The notes beneath the pieces were generated by a model that did no database searches, was not told the origin of the DNA, and saw only the letters and a program-made list of their open reading frames with translations. Shown here in pieces: positions 1 through 10,900 of a stretch of DNA of 64,000 nucleotides. Location: NCBI RefSeq assembly GCF_029852145.1, contig NC_079976.1, positions 13,253,104 to 13,317,103 of the forward strand, written 5' to 3'. The translations under genes and the position numbers were made by a program. Origin of the DNA: Microplitis mediator (Eukaryota; Arthropoda; Insecta; Hymenoptera; Braconidae). Within the stretch, counting starts at the first letter, position 1; each line of letters begins with the position of its first letter.

Positions 1-8
1 TTTATAGA

Positions 9-23
9 TGTCAAAAAATGACA
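9..23. repeat. Inverted repeat a: TGTCA-5-TGACA
   Basis: Perfect five-base arms TGTCA (9-13) and TGACA (19-23) around an AAAAA spacer. It recurs at the start of nearly every monomer. Variants AAAAAGTGACAC keep both arms; GTCTAAAAATGAC and GTTAAAAAATGAC monomers break one arm. Confidence 0.85.
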
Positions 24-54
24 CAAAGTACAACTGATTGGCGAAAAATTAAGT

Positions 55-75
55 GATAGTACTTTGCAAACTATC
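55..75. repeat. Inverted repeat b: GATAGT-9-ACTATC
   Basis: Perfect six-base arms GATAGT (55-60) and ACTATC (70-75) with a nine-base spacer ACTTTGCAA. Present in monomers with CAAACTATCC. In the other main class (CAAAGTATCC) this arm pairing is lost but a longer palindrome appears; see 1056-1069. A few monomers (GATATTAC + GCGAAC, or GATAAGAC) break it. Confidence 0.85.
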
Positions 76-93
76 CGCCGCCATATACTTGTA

Positions 94-115
94 TGTTATT
101 TGATTGAAAATAACA
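94..115. repeat. Inverted repeat c: TGTTATTT-6-AAATAACA
   Basis: Perfect eight-base arms TGTTATTT (94-101) and AAATAACA (108-115) with a six-base spacer GATTGA here, GAATGA in most monomers. It overlaps a second possible pairing, AATGAA with TTCATT, so alternative hairpins exist. The arms survive in almost all monomers; exceptions are TGAACATAAC (28549, 34191, 63402) and TTAATTG (38837). Confidence 0.87.
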
Positions 116-249
116 ATTCATTTTAACCTCGGCTCGTACTAGTATGAGTTGTCGGCTGTTTATAAAGTACGCATACAAATGCTTACAATTTTATATGTTA
201 ACGTACAAAAGACAAAAACTACTAAACATAATGGGACATATTGAAAAAA

Positions 250-274
250 CTTAAGTTATGGTGGTAAACTTAAG
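250..274. repeat. Inverted repeat e: CTTAAGTT-9-AACTTAAG
   Basis: Perfect eight-base arms CTTAAGTT (250-257) and AACTTAAG (267-274) with spacer ATGGTGGTA. Each arm contains the palindrome CTTAAG. Recurs in most monomers. Exceptions are ACTCAAGTT (4648 type), CTTAGGAGCC (m2), TTAAAATATGG (15270 type) and ATTTAAGTT (3320 type). Confidence 0.88.
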
Positions 275-315
275 AGCCACAAATATAATATAAAAGACAA
301 CTATGTCAGATTAAG

Positions 316-332
316 AAAAAAAAAGGAAAAAA
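316..332. repeat. A-rich monomer end
   Basis: Nine A, GG, then six A, directly before the TTTATA start of the next monomer. The tract varies among monomers: AAAAATAAAGG, AAAAATAGAGG, an AGAAAAAA form, or a pure A run. Most of the single-base length variation of the array lies here or at CCAAAA(A)TATAAT. Repeated A tracts of this kind favour DNA curvature; that is inference. Confidence 0.8.
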
Positions 333-459
333 TTTATATATGTCAAAAAATGACACAAAGTACAACTGATTGGCAAAAAATTAAGTGATAGTACTTTGCA
401 AACTATCCGCCGCCATATACTTGTATGTTATTTGAATGAAAATAACAATTCATTTTAAC

Positions 460-488
460 GCCGGCTCGTACTAGTATGAGTTGTCGGC
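460..488. repeat. Dyad d centred on ACTAGT, with GCCG/CGGC outer arms
   Basis: In the second monomer the core CTCGTACTAGTATGAG (465-480) is symmetric at 14 of 16 positions; the two exceptions would be G-U pairs in RNA. It is flanked by GCCG (460-463) and CGGC (485-488), which pair with each other with a one-base gap on the left and four on the right. The outer left arm is also the palindrome GCCGGC (460-465). Type m1 (CCTCGG) and the CTTGTACTTG types weaken it. This is the most G/C-rich dyad of the monomer and lies close to inverted repeat c. Confidence 0.85.
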
Positions 489-1055
489 TGTTTATAAAGT
501 ACGCATACAAATGCTTACAATTTTATATGATAACGTACAAAAGACAAAAACTACTAAACATAATGGCACATATTGAAAAAACTTAAGTTATGGTGGTAAA
601 CTTAGGAGCCAAAAATATAATATAAAAGACAACTATGTCAGATTAAGAAAAAAAAAGGAAAAAATTTAGATATGTCAAAAAATGACACAAAGTACAACTG
701 ATTGGCAGAAAATTAAGTGATAGTACTTTGCAAACTATCCGCCGCCATATACTTGTATGTTATTTGAATGAAAATAACAATTCATTTTAACGCCGGCTCG
801 TACTAGTATGAGTTGTCGGCTGTTCATAAAGTACGCATACAAATGCTTACAATTTAATATGTTAACGTACAAAAGACAAAAACTACTAAACATAATGGAA
901 CATATTGAAAGAACTTAAGTTATGGTGGTAAACTTAAGAGCCAAAAATATAATATAAAAGACAACTATGTCAGATTAAGAAAAAAAAAGGAAAAAATTTA
1001 TATATGTCAAAAAATGACACAAAGTACAACTGATTGGCAAAAATTTAAGTGATAG

Positions 1056-1069
1056 TACTTTGCAAAGTA
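1056..1069. repeat. 14-bp perfect palindrome in m4-class monomers
   Basis: TACTTTGCAAAGTA, created in the monomer class with CAAAGTATCC. In the other class the base corresponding to 1067 is C, and the hairpin GATAGT-9-ACTATC is formed instead. The palindrome recurs wherever CAAAGTATCC occurs, for example 5312, 14275, 16929, 26889, 42821 and 52778 monomers. Confidence 0.88.
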
Positions 1070-4000
1070 TCCGCCACCATATACTTGTATGTTATTTGAA
1101 TGAAAATAACAATTCATTTGAACGCCGGCTCGTACTAGTATGAGTTGTCGGCTGTTCATAAAGTACGCATACAAATGCTTACAATTTTATATGTTAACGT
1201 ACAAAAGACAAAAACTACTAAACATAATGGCACATATTGAAAAAACTTAAGTTATGGTGGTAAACTTAAGAGCCAAAAATATAATATAAAAGACAACTAT
1301 GTCAGATTAAGAAAAAAAAAGAAAAAAATTTACATATGTCAAAAAGTGACACAAAGTAGAACTGATTGGCAAAAAATTAAGTGATAGTACTTTGCAAACT
1401 ATCCGCCGCCATATACTTGTATGTTATTTGAATGAAAATAACAATTCATTTTAACGCCGGCTCGTACTAGTTTGAGTTGGCGGCTGTTCATAAAGTAAGC
1501 ATACAAATGCTTACAATTTTATATGTTAACGTACAAAAGACAAAAACTACTAAACATAATAGCACATATTGAAAAAACTTAAGTTATAGTGGTAAACTTA
1601 AGAGCCAAAAATATAATGTAGAAGACTACCATGTCAGATTAAGAAAAAAAAAAGAAAAAATTTATAGATGTCTAAAAATGACACAAAGTACAACTGATTG
1701 GCAAAAAATTAAGTGATAGTACTTTGCAAACTATCCGCCGCCATATACTTGTATGTTATTTGAATGAAAATAACAATTCATTTTAACGCCGGCTCGTACT
1801 AGTATGAGTTGTCGGCTGTTCATAAAGTACGCATACAAATGCTTACAATTTTATATGTTAACGTACAAAAAACAAAAACTACTAAACATAATGGCACATA
1901 TTAAAAAAACTTAAGTTATGGTGGTAAACTTAAGAGCCAAAAATATAATATAAAAGACAACTATGTCAGATTAAGAAAAAAAAAGGAAAAAATTTATATA
2001 TGTCAAAAAATGACACAAAGTACAACTGATTGGAAAAAATTAAGTGATAGTACTTTGCAAACTATCCGCCGCCATATACTTGTATGTTATTTGAATGAAA
2101 ATAACAATTCATTTTAACGCCGGCTCGTACTAGTATGAGTTGTCGGCTGTTCATAAAGTAAGCATACAAATGCTTACAATTTTATATGTTAACGTACAAA
2201 AGACAAAAACTACTAAACATAATGGCACATATTGAAAAAACTTAAGTTATGGTGGTAAACTTAAGATCCAAAAATGTAATATTAAAGACAACTATGTCAG
2301 ATTAAGAAAAAAAAAGGAAAAAATTTATAGATGTCAAAAAATGACACAAAGTACAACTGATTGGCAAAAAATTAAGTGATAGTACTTTGCAAACTATCCG
2401 CCGCCATATACTTGTATGTTATTTGAATGAAAATAACAATTCATTTTAACGCCGGCTCGTACTAGTATGAGTTGTCGGCTGTTCATAAAGTACGCATACA
2501 AATGCTTACAATTTTATATGTTAACGTACAAAAGACAAAAACTACTAAACATAATGGCACATATTGAAAAAACTTAAGTTATGGTGGTAAACTTAAGAGC
2601 CAAAAATATAATATAAAAGACAACTATGTCAGATTAAGAAAAAAAAAGGGAAAAATTTATATATGTCAAAAAATGACACAAAGTACAACTGATTGGCAAA
2701 AAATTAAGTGATAGTACTTTGCAAACTATCCGCCGCCATATACTTGTATGTTATTTGAATGAAAATAACAATTCATTTTAACGCCGGCTCGTACTAGTAT
2801 GAGTTGTCGGCTGTTCATAAAGTACGCATACAAATGCTTACAATTTTATATGTTAACGTACAAAAGACAAAAACTACCAAACATAATAGCACATATTGAA
2901 AAAACTTAAGTTATGGTGGTAAACTTAAGAGCTAAAAATAAAATATAAAAGACAACTATGTCAGATTAAGAAAAAAAAAGAAAAAAAATTATATATGTCA
3001 AAAAGTGACACAAAGTAGAACTGATTGGCAAAAAATTAAGTGATAGTACTTTGCAAACTATCCGCCGCCATATACTTGTATGTTATTTGAATGAAAATAA
3101 CAATTCATTTTCACGCCGGCATGTACTAGTATGAGTTGTCGGCTGTTCATAAAGTAAGCATACAAATGCTTACAATTTTATATGTTAACGTACAAAAGAC
3201 AAAAACTACTAAACATAATGGCACATATTGAAAGAACTTAAGTTATGGTGGTAAACTTAAGAGCCAAAAATATAATGTAGAAGACTACCATGTCAGATTA
3301 AGAAAAAAAAAAGAAAAAATTTATAGATGTCTAAAAATGACACAAAGTACAACTGATTGGCAAAAAATTAAGTGATAGTACTTTGCAAACTATCCGCCGC
3401 CATATACTTGTATGTTATTTGAATGAAAATAACAATTCATTTTAACGCCGGCTCGTACTTGTATGAGTTGTCGGCTGTTCATAAAGTACGCATACAAATG
3501 CTTACAATTTTATATGTTAACGTACAAAAGACAAAAACTACTAAACATAATGGCACATATTGAAAAAATTTAAGTTATGGTGGTAAACTTAAGAGCCAAA
3601 AATATAATATAAAAGACAACTATGTCAGATTAAGAAAAAAAAAGGAAAAAATTTATAGATGTTAAAAAAATGACACAAAGTACAACTGATTGGCAAAAAA
3701 TTAAGTGATAGTACTTTGCAAACTATCCGCCGCCATATACTTGTATGTTATTTGAATGAAAATAACAATTCATTTTAACGCCGGCTCGTACTAGTATGAG
3801 TTGTCGGCTGTTCATAAAGTAAGCATACAAATGCTTACAATTTTATATGTTAACGTACAAAAGACAAAAACTACTGAACATAATGGCACATATTGAAAAA
3901 ACTTAAGTTATGGTGGTAAACTTAAGAGCCAAAAATGTAATATTAAAGACAACTATGTCAGATTAAGAAAAAAAAAGGAAAAAATTTATAGATGTCAAAA

Positions 4001-5975
4001 AATGACACAAAGTACAACTGATTGGCAAAAAATTAAGTGATAGTACTTTGCAAACTATCCGCCGCCATATACTTGTATGTTATTTGAATGAAAATAACAA
4101 TTCATTTTAACGCCGGCTCGTACTAGTATGAGTTGTCGGCTGTTCATAAAGTAAGCATACAAATGCTTACAATTTTATATGTTAACGTACAAAAGACAAA
4201 AACTACTGAACATAATGGCACATATTGAAAAAACTTAAGTTATGGTGGTAAACTTAAGAGCCAAAAATATAATGTAGAAGACTACCATGTCAGATTAAGA
4301 AAAAAAAAGAAAAAATTTATAGATGTCTAAAAATGACACAAAGTACAACTGATTGGCAAAAAATTAAGTGATATTACTTTGCGAACTATCCGCCGCCATA
4401 TACTTGTATGTTATTTGAATGAAAATAACAATTCATTTTAACGCCGGCTTGTACTTGTATGAGTTGTCGGCTGTTCATAAAGTACGCATACAAATGCTTA
4501 CAATTTTATATGTTAACGTACAAAAGACAAAAACTACTAAACATAATGGCACATATTGAAAAAACTTAAGTTATGGTGGTAAACTTAAGATCCAAAAATA
4601 TAATATTAAAGACAACTATGTCAGATTAAGAAAAAAAAAGGAAAAAATTTATAGATGTCAAAAAATGACACAAAGTACAACTGATTGGCAAAAAATTAAG
4701 TGATAGTACTTTGCAAACTATCCGCCGCCATATACTTGTATGTTATTTGAATGAAAATAACAATTCATTTTAACGCCGGCTCGTACTAGTATGAGTTGTC
4801 GGCTGTTCATAAAGTACGCATACAAATGCTTACAATTTTATATGTTAACGTACAAAAGACAAAAACTACTAAACATAATGGCACATATTGAAAAAACTCA
4901 AGTTATGGTGGTAAACTTAAGAGCCAAAAATATAATATAAAAGACAACTATGTCAGATTAAGAAAAAAAAAGGAAAAAATTTATATATGTCAAAAAATGA
5001 CACAAAGTACAACTGATTGGCAAAAAATTAAGTGATAGTACTTTGCAAACTATCCGCCGCCATATACTTGTATGTTATTTGAATGAAAATAACAATTCAT
5101 TTTAACGCCGGCTCGTACTAGTATGAGTTGTCGGCTGTTCATAAAGTACGCATACAAATGCTTACAATTTTATATGTTAACGTACAAAAGACAAAAACTA
5201 CTAAACATAATGGCACATATTGAAAAAACTTAAGTTATGGTGGTAAACTTAAGAGCCAAAAATATAATATAAAAAACAACTATGTCAGATTAAGAAAAAA
5301 AAAGGAAAAAATTTATATATGTCAAAAAATGACACAAAGTACAACTGATTGGCAAAAAATTAAGTGATAGTACTTTGCAAAGTATCCGCCACCATATACT
5401 TGTATGTTATTTGAATGAAAATAACAATTCATTTGAACGCCGGCTCGTACTAGTATGAGTTGTCGGCTGATCATAAAGTAAGCATACAAATGCTTACAAT
5501 TTTATATGTTAACGTACAAAAGACAAACACGACTAAACATAATGGCACATATTGAAAAAACTTAAGTTATGGTGGTAAACTTAAGAGCCAAAAATATAAT
5601 ATAAAAAACAACTATGTCAGATTAAGAAAAATAAAGGAAAAAATTTATAGATGTCAAAAAATGACACAAAGTACAACTGATTGGCGAAAAATTAAGTGAT
5701 AGTACTTTGCAAACTATCCGCCGCCATATACTTGTATGTTATTTGATTGAAAATAACAATTCATTTTAACCTCGGCTCGTACTAGTATGAGTTGTCGGCT
5801 GTTCATAAAGTACGCATACAAATGCTTACAATTTTATATGTTAACGTACAAAAGACAAAAACTACTAAACATAATGGGACATATTGAAAAAACTTAAGTT
5901 ATGGTGGTAAACTTAAGAGCCACAAATATAATATAAAAGACAACTATGTCAGATTAAGAAAAAATAAGGAAAAAA

Positions 5976-7967
5976 TTTATATATGTCAAAAAATGACACA
6001 AAGTACAACTGATTGGCAAAAAATTAAGTGATAGTACTTTGCAAACTATCCGCCGCCATATACTTGTATGTTATTTGAATGAAAATAACAATTCATTTTA
6101 ACGCCGGCTCGTACTAGTATGAGTTGTCGGCTGTTTATAAAGTACGCATACAAATGCTTACAATTTTATATGATAACGTACAAAAGACAAAAACTACTAA
6201 ACATAATGGCACATATTGAAAAAACTTAAGTTATGGTGGTAAACTTAGGAGCCAAAAATATAATATAAAAGACAACTATGTCAGATTAAGAAAAAAAAAG
6301 GAAAAAATTTAGATATGTCAAAAAATGACACAAAGTACAACTGATTGGCAGAAAATTAAGTGATAGTACTTTGCAAACTATCCGCCGCCATATACTTGTA
6401 TGTTATTTGAATGAAAATAACAATTCATTTTAACGCCGGCTCGTACTAGTATGAGTTGTCGGCTGTTCATAAAGTACGCATACAAATGCTTACAATTTTA
6501 TATGTTAACGTACAAAAGACAAAAACTACTAAACATAATGGCACATATTGAAAGAACTTAAGTTATGGTGGTAAACTTAAGAGCCAAAAATATAATATAA
6601 AAGACAACTATGTCAGATTAAGAAAAAAAAAGGAAAAAATTTATATATGTCAAAAAATGACACAAAGTACAACTGATTGGCAAAAATTTAAGTGATAGTA
6701 CTTTGCAAAGTATCCGCCACCATATACTTGTATGTTATTTGAATGAAAATAACAATTCATTTGAACGCCGGCTCGTACTAGTATGAGTTGTCGGCTGTTC
6801 ATAAAGTACGCATACAAATGCTTACAATTTTATATGTTAACGTACAAAAGACAAAAACTACTAAACATAATGGCACATATTGAAAAAACTTAAGTTATGG
6901 TGGTAAACTTAAGAGCCACAAATATAATATAAAAGACAACTATGTCAGATTAAGAAAAAAAAAGGAAAAAATTTATATATGTCAAAAAATGACACAAAGT
7001 ACAACTGATTGGCAAAAAATTAAGTGATAGTACTTTGCAAACTATCCGCCGCCATATACTTGTATGTTATTTGAATGAAAATAACAATTCATTTTAACGC
7101 CGGCTCGTACTAGTATGAGTTGTCGGCTGTTTATAAAGTACGCATACAAATGCTTACAATTTTATATGATAACGTACAAAAGACAAAAACTACTAAACAT
7201 AATGGCACATATTGAAAAAACTTAAGTTATGGTGGTAAACTTAGGAGCCAAAAATATAATATAAAAGACAACTATGTCAGATTAAGAAAAAAAAAGGAAA
7301 AAATTTAGATATGTCAAAAAATGACACAAAGTACAACTGATTGGCAGAAAATTAAGTGATAGTACTTTGCAAACTATCCGCCGCCATATACTTGTATGTT
7401 ATTTGAATGAAAATAACAATTCATTTTAACGCCGGCTCGTACTAGTATGAGTTGTCGGCTGTTCATAAAGTACGCATACAAATGCTTACAATTTAATATG
7501 TTAACGTACAAAAGACAAAAACTACTAAACATAATGGAACATATTGAAAGAACTTAAGTTATGGTGGTAAACTTAAGAGCCAAAAATATAATATAAAAGA
7601 CAACTATGTCAGATTAAGAAAAAAAAAGGAAAAAATTTATATATGTCAAAAAATGACACAAAGTACAACTGATTGGCAAAAATTTAAGTGATAGTACTTT
7701 GCAAAGTATCCGCCACCATATACTTGTATGTTATTTGAATGAAAATAACAATTCATTTGAACGCCGGCTCGTACTAGTATGAGTTGTCGGCTGTTCATAA
7801 AGTACGCATACAAATGCTTACAATTTTATATGTTAACGTACAAAAGACAAAAACTACTAAACATAATGGCACATATTGAAAAAACTTAAGTTATGGTGGT
7901 AAACTTAAGAGCCAAAAATATAATATAAAAGACAACTATGTCAGATTAAGAAAAAAAAAGAAAAAAA
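5976..7967. repeat. Tandem duplication of the m2-m3-m4 triplet
   Basis: Two successive triplets: 5976-6971 and 6972-7967, each 996 bp. Both open with the m2 markers (TTTATAAAG, GATAACG, TTAGGAGCC). The copies are not identical: the m3 of the first triplet has GGCACAT and ATTTTATATG, that of the second has GGAACAT and ATTTAATATG. The last monomer of the first triplet (6640) is chimeric. The triplet occurs once in HOR-A copies 1 and 3. Confidence 0.93.
6640..6971. repeat. Chimeric junction monomer m4/m1
   Basis: The 5' part carries m4 markers (GGCAAAAATTTAAG, CAAAGTATCCGCCACC, TTTGAACG). The 3' end carries the m1 marker GCCACAAAT (C at 6919). At 6874 it still has the m4 base (GGCACAT, not the GGGACAT of m1), so the switch lies between 6875 and 6918. 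It is followed by m2, as m1 normally is. This is what unequal exchange between an m4 and an m1 monomer would leave, with a gain of three monomers. Confidence 0.88.
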
Positions 7968-10900
7968 TTTACATATGTCAAAAAGTGACACAAAGTAGAA
8001 CTGATTGGCAAAAAATTAAGTGATAGTACTTTGCAAACTATCCGCCGCCATATACTTGTATGTTATTTGAATGAAAATAACAATTCATTTTAACGCCGGC
8101 TCGTACTAGTTTGAGTTGGCGGCTGTTCATAAAGTAAGCATACAAATGCTTACAATTTTATATGTTAACGTACAAAAGACAAAAACTACTAAACATAATA
8201 GCACATATTGAAAAAACTTAAGTTATAGTGGTAAACTTAAGAGCCAAAAATATAATGTAGAAGACTACCATGTCAGATTAAGAAAAAAAAAAGAAAAAAT
8301 TTATAGATGTCTAAAAATGACACAAAGTACAACTGATTGGCAAAAAATTAAGTGATAGTACTTTGCAAACTATCCGCCGCCATATACTTGTATGTTATTT
8401 GAATGAAAATAACAATTCATTTTAACGCCGGCTCGTACTAGTATGAGTTGTCGGCTGTTCATAAAGTACGCATACAAATGCTTACAATTTTATATGTTAA
8501 CGTACAAAAAACAAAAACTACTAAACATAATGGCACATATTAAAAAAACTTAAGTTATGGTGGTAAACTTAAGAGCCAAAAATATAATATAAAAGACAAC
8601 TATGTCAGATTAAGAAAAAAAAAGGAAAAAATTTATATATGTCAAAAAATGACACAAAGTACAACTGATTGGAAAAAATTAAGTGATAGTACTTTGCAAA
8701 CTATCCGCCGCCATATACTTGTATGTTATTTGAATGAAAATAACAATTCATTTTAACGCCGGCTCGTACTAGTATGAGTTGTCGGCTGTTCATAAAGTAA
8801 GCATACAAATGCTTACAATTTTATATGTTAACGTACAAAAGACAAAAACTACTAAACATAATGGCACATATTGAAAAAACTTAAGTTATGGTGGTAAACT
8901 TAAGATCCAAAAATGTAATATTAAAGACAACTATGTCAGATTAAGAAAAAAAAAGGAAAAAATTTATAGATGTCAAAAAATGACACAAAGTACAACTGAT
9001 TGGCAAAAAATTAAGTGATAGTACTTTGCAAACTATCCGCCGCCATATACTTGTATGTTATTTGAATGAAAATAACAATTCATTTTAACGCCGGCTCGTA
9101 CTAGTATGAGTTGTCGGCTGTTCATAAAGTACGCATACAAATGCTTACAATTTTATATGTTAACGTACAAAAGACAAAAACTACTAAACATAATGGCACA
9201 TATTGAAAAAACTTAAGTTATGGTGGTAAACTTAAGAGCCAAAAATATAATATAAAAGACAACTATGTCAGATTAAGAAAAAAAAAGGGAAAAATTTATA
9301 TATGTCAAAAAATGACACAAAGTACAACTGATTGGCAAAAAATTAAGTGATAGTACTTTGCAAACTATCCGCCGCCATATACTTGTATGTTATTTGAATG
9401 AAAATAACAATTCATTTTAACGCCGGCTCGTACTAGTATGAGTTGTCGGCTGTTCATAAAGTACGCATACAAATGCTTACAATTTTATATGTTAACGTAC
9501 AAAAGACAAAAACTACCAAACATAATAGCACATATTGAAAAAACTTAAGTTATGGTGGTAAACTTAAGAGCTAAAAATAAAATATAAAAGACAACTATGT
9601 CAGATTAAGAAAAAAAAAGAAAAAAAATTATATATGTCAAAAAGTGACACAAAGTAGAACTGATTGGCAAAAAATTAAGTGATAGTACTTTGCAAACTAT
9701 CCGCCGCCATATACTTGTATGTTATTTGAATGAAAATAACAATTCATTTTCACGCCGGCATGTACTAGTATGAGTTGTCGGCTGTTCATAAAGTAAGCAT
9801 ACAAATGCTTACAATTTTATATGTTAACGTACAAAAGACAAAAACTACTAAACATAATGGCACATATTGAAAGAACTTAAGTTATGGTGGTAAACTTAAG
9901 AGCCAAAAATATAATGTAGAAGACTACCATGTCAGATTAAGAAAAAAAAAAGAAAAAATTTATAGATGTCTAAAAATGACACAAAGTACAACTGATTGGC
10001 AAAAAATTAAGTGATAGTACTTTGCAAACTATCCGCCGCCATATACTTGTATGTTATTTGAATGAAAATAACAATTCATTTTAACGCCGGCTCGTACTTG
10101 TATGAGTTGTCGGCTGTTCATAAAGTACGCATACAAATGCTTACAATTTTATATGTTAACGTACAAAAGACAAAAACTACTAAACATAATGGCACATATT
10201 GAAAAAATTTAAGTTATGGTGGTAAACTTAAGAGCCAAAAATATAATATAAAAGACAACTATGTCAGATTAAGAAAAAAAAAGGAAAAAATTTATAGATG
10301 TTAAAAAAATGACACAAAGTACAACTGATTGGCAAAAAATTAAGTGATAGTACTTTGCAAACTATCCGCCGCCATATACTTGTATGTTATTTGAATGAAA
10401 ATAACAATTCATTTTAACGCCGGCTCGTACTAGTATGAGTTGTCGGCTGTTCATAAAGTAAGCATACAAATGCTTACAATTTTATATGTTAACGTACAAA
10501 AGACAAAAACTACTGAACATAATGGCACATATTGAAAAAACTTAAGTTATGGTGGTAAACTTAAGAGCCAAAAATGTAATATTAAAGACAACTATGTCAG
10601 ATTAAGAAAAAAAAAGGAAAAAATTTATAGATGTCAAAAAATGACACAAAGTACAACTGATTGGCAAAAAATTAAGTGATAGTACTTTGCAAACTATCCG
10701 CCGCCATATACTTGTATGTTATTTGAATGAAAATAACAATTCATTTTAACGCCGGCTCGTACTAGTATGAGTTGTCGGCTGTTCATAAAGTAAGCATACA
10801 AATGCTTACAATTTTATATGTTAACGTACAAAAGACAAAAACTACTGAACATAATGGCACATATTGAAAAAACTTAAGTTATGGTGGTAAACTTAAGAGC

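Larger units (their letters stand above)
1..332. repeat. Satellite monomer, type m1 (reference for coordinates)
   Basis: First complete monomer, used here as the ruler for within-monomer positions. By hand count it has 97 G or C in 332 bases (29%). In order it holds an inverted repeat at 9-23, another at 55-75, a G/C-rich stretch CCGCCGCC at 75-82, an inverted repeat at 94-115, a dyad around ACTAGT at 133-148, a region rich in CAAAA steps at 193-230, a long inverted repeat at 250-274, and an A-rich end at 316-332. Bases specific to type m1 are GGCGAAAAATT near 40, TTTGATTGAAAA near 100, CCTCGG instead of GCCGG near 128, GGGACAT near 233 and GCCACAAAT near 277. Its CCTCGG form breaks the outer arm of the dyad at 128-156. 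Confidence 0.93.
1..5643. repeat. HOR-A copy 1: 17-monomer higher-order repeat, 5643 bp
   Basis: Seventeen monomers (m1-m17) start at 1, 333, 665, 997, 1329, 1661, 1993, 2324, 2656, 2988, 3320, 3652, 3985, 4316, 4648, 4980 and 5312. Each has its own diagnostic bases: m2 GATAACG and TTAGGAGCC; m3 AGATATG and GGCAGAAAA; m4 CAAAGTATCCGCCACC; m5 AGTTTGAGTTGGCGG; m6 GTCTAAAAATG; m7 TTGGAAAAAATT (one base shorter); m9 CTACCAAAC; m10 GGCATGTAC; m11 CGTACTTGTA; m12 GTTAAAAAAATG (one base longer); m13 CTGAAC with GTAGAAG; m14 TGATATTAC and GCGAAC; m15 ACTCAAG; m17 CTGATCATAAAG and AAACACGAC. The same order restarts at 5644 and again at 44480. Copy 3 (44480-50122) is almost identical; by eye I noted one difference, T to A at 48330. 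Confidence 0.95.

Noticed and set aside
278..297. TATA-like stretch AAATATAATATAAAAG as a promoter in every monomer
   Set aside because: The monomer is 71% A/T, so such a stretch is expected. There is no downstream gene and no independent promoter element.
316..332. A-rich monomer end as the poly(A) tail of a retroposon (SINE or LINE) origin
   Set aside because: The tract is part of a constant 332-bp tandem unit without target-site duplications, and I see no tRNA-like A and B boxes or reverse transcriptase sequence.
476..586. 36-codon ATG open reading frame on the + strand, repeated in many monomers
   Set aside because: It is present only because the monomer is repeated. Monomers with GTAAGC instead of GTACGC carry a TAA at the ninth codon, and they are a large share of the array. 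No ribosome-binding or conserved protein pattern is evident, and 332 is not a multiple of three, so no frame runs through the array.
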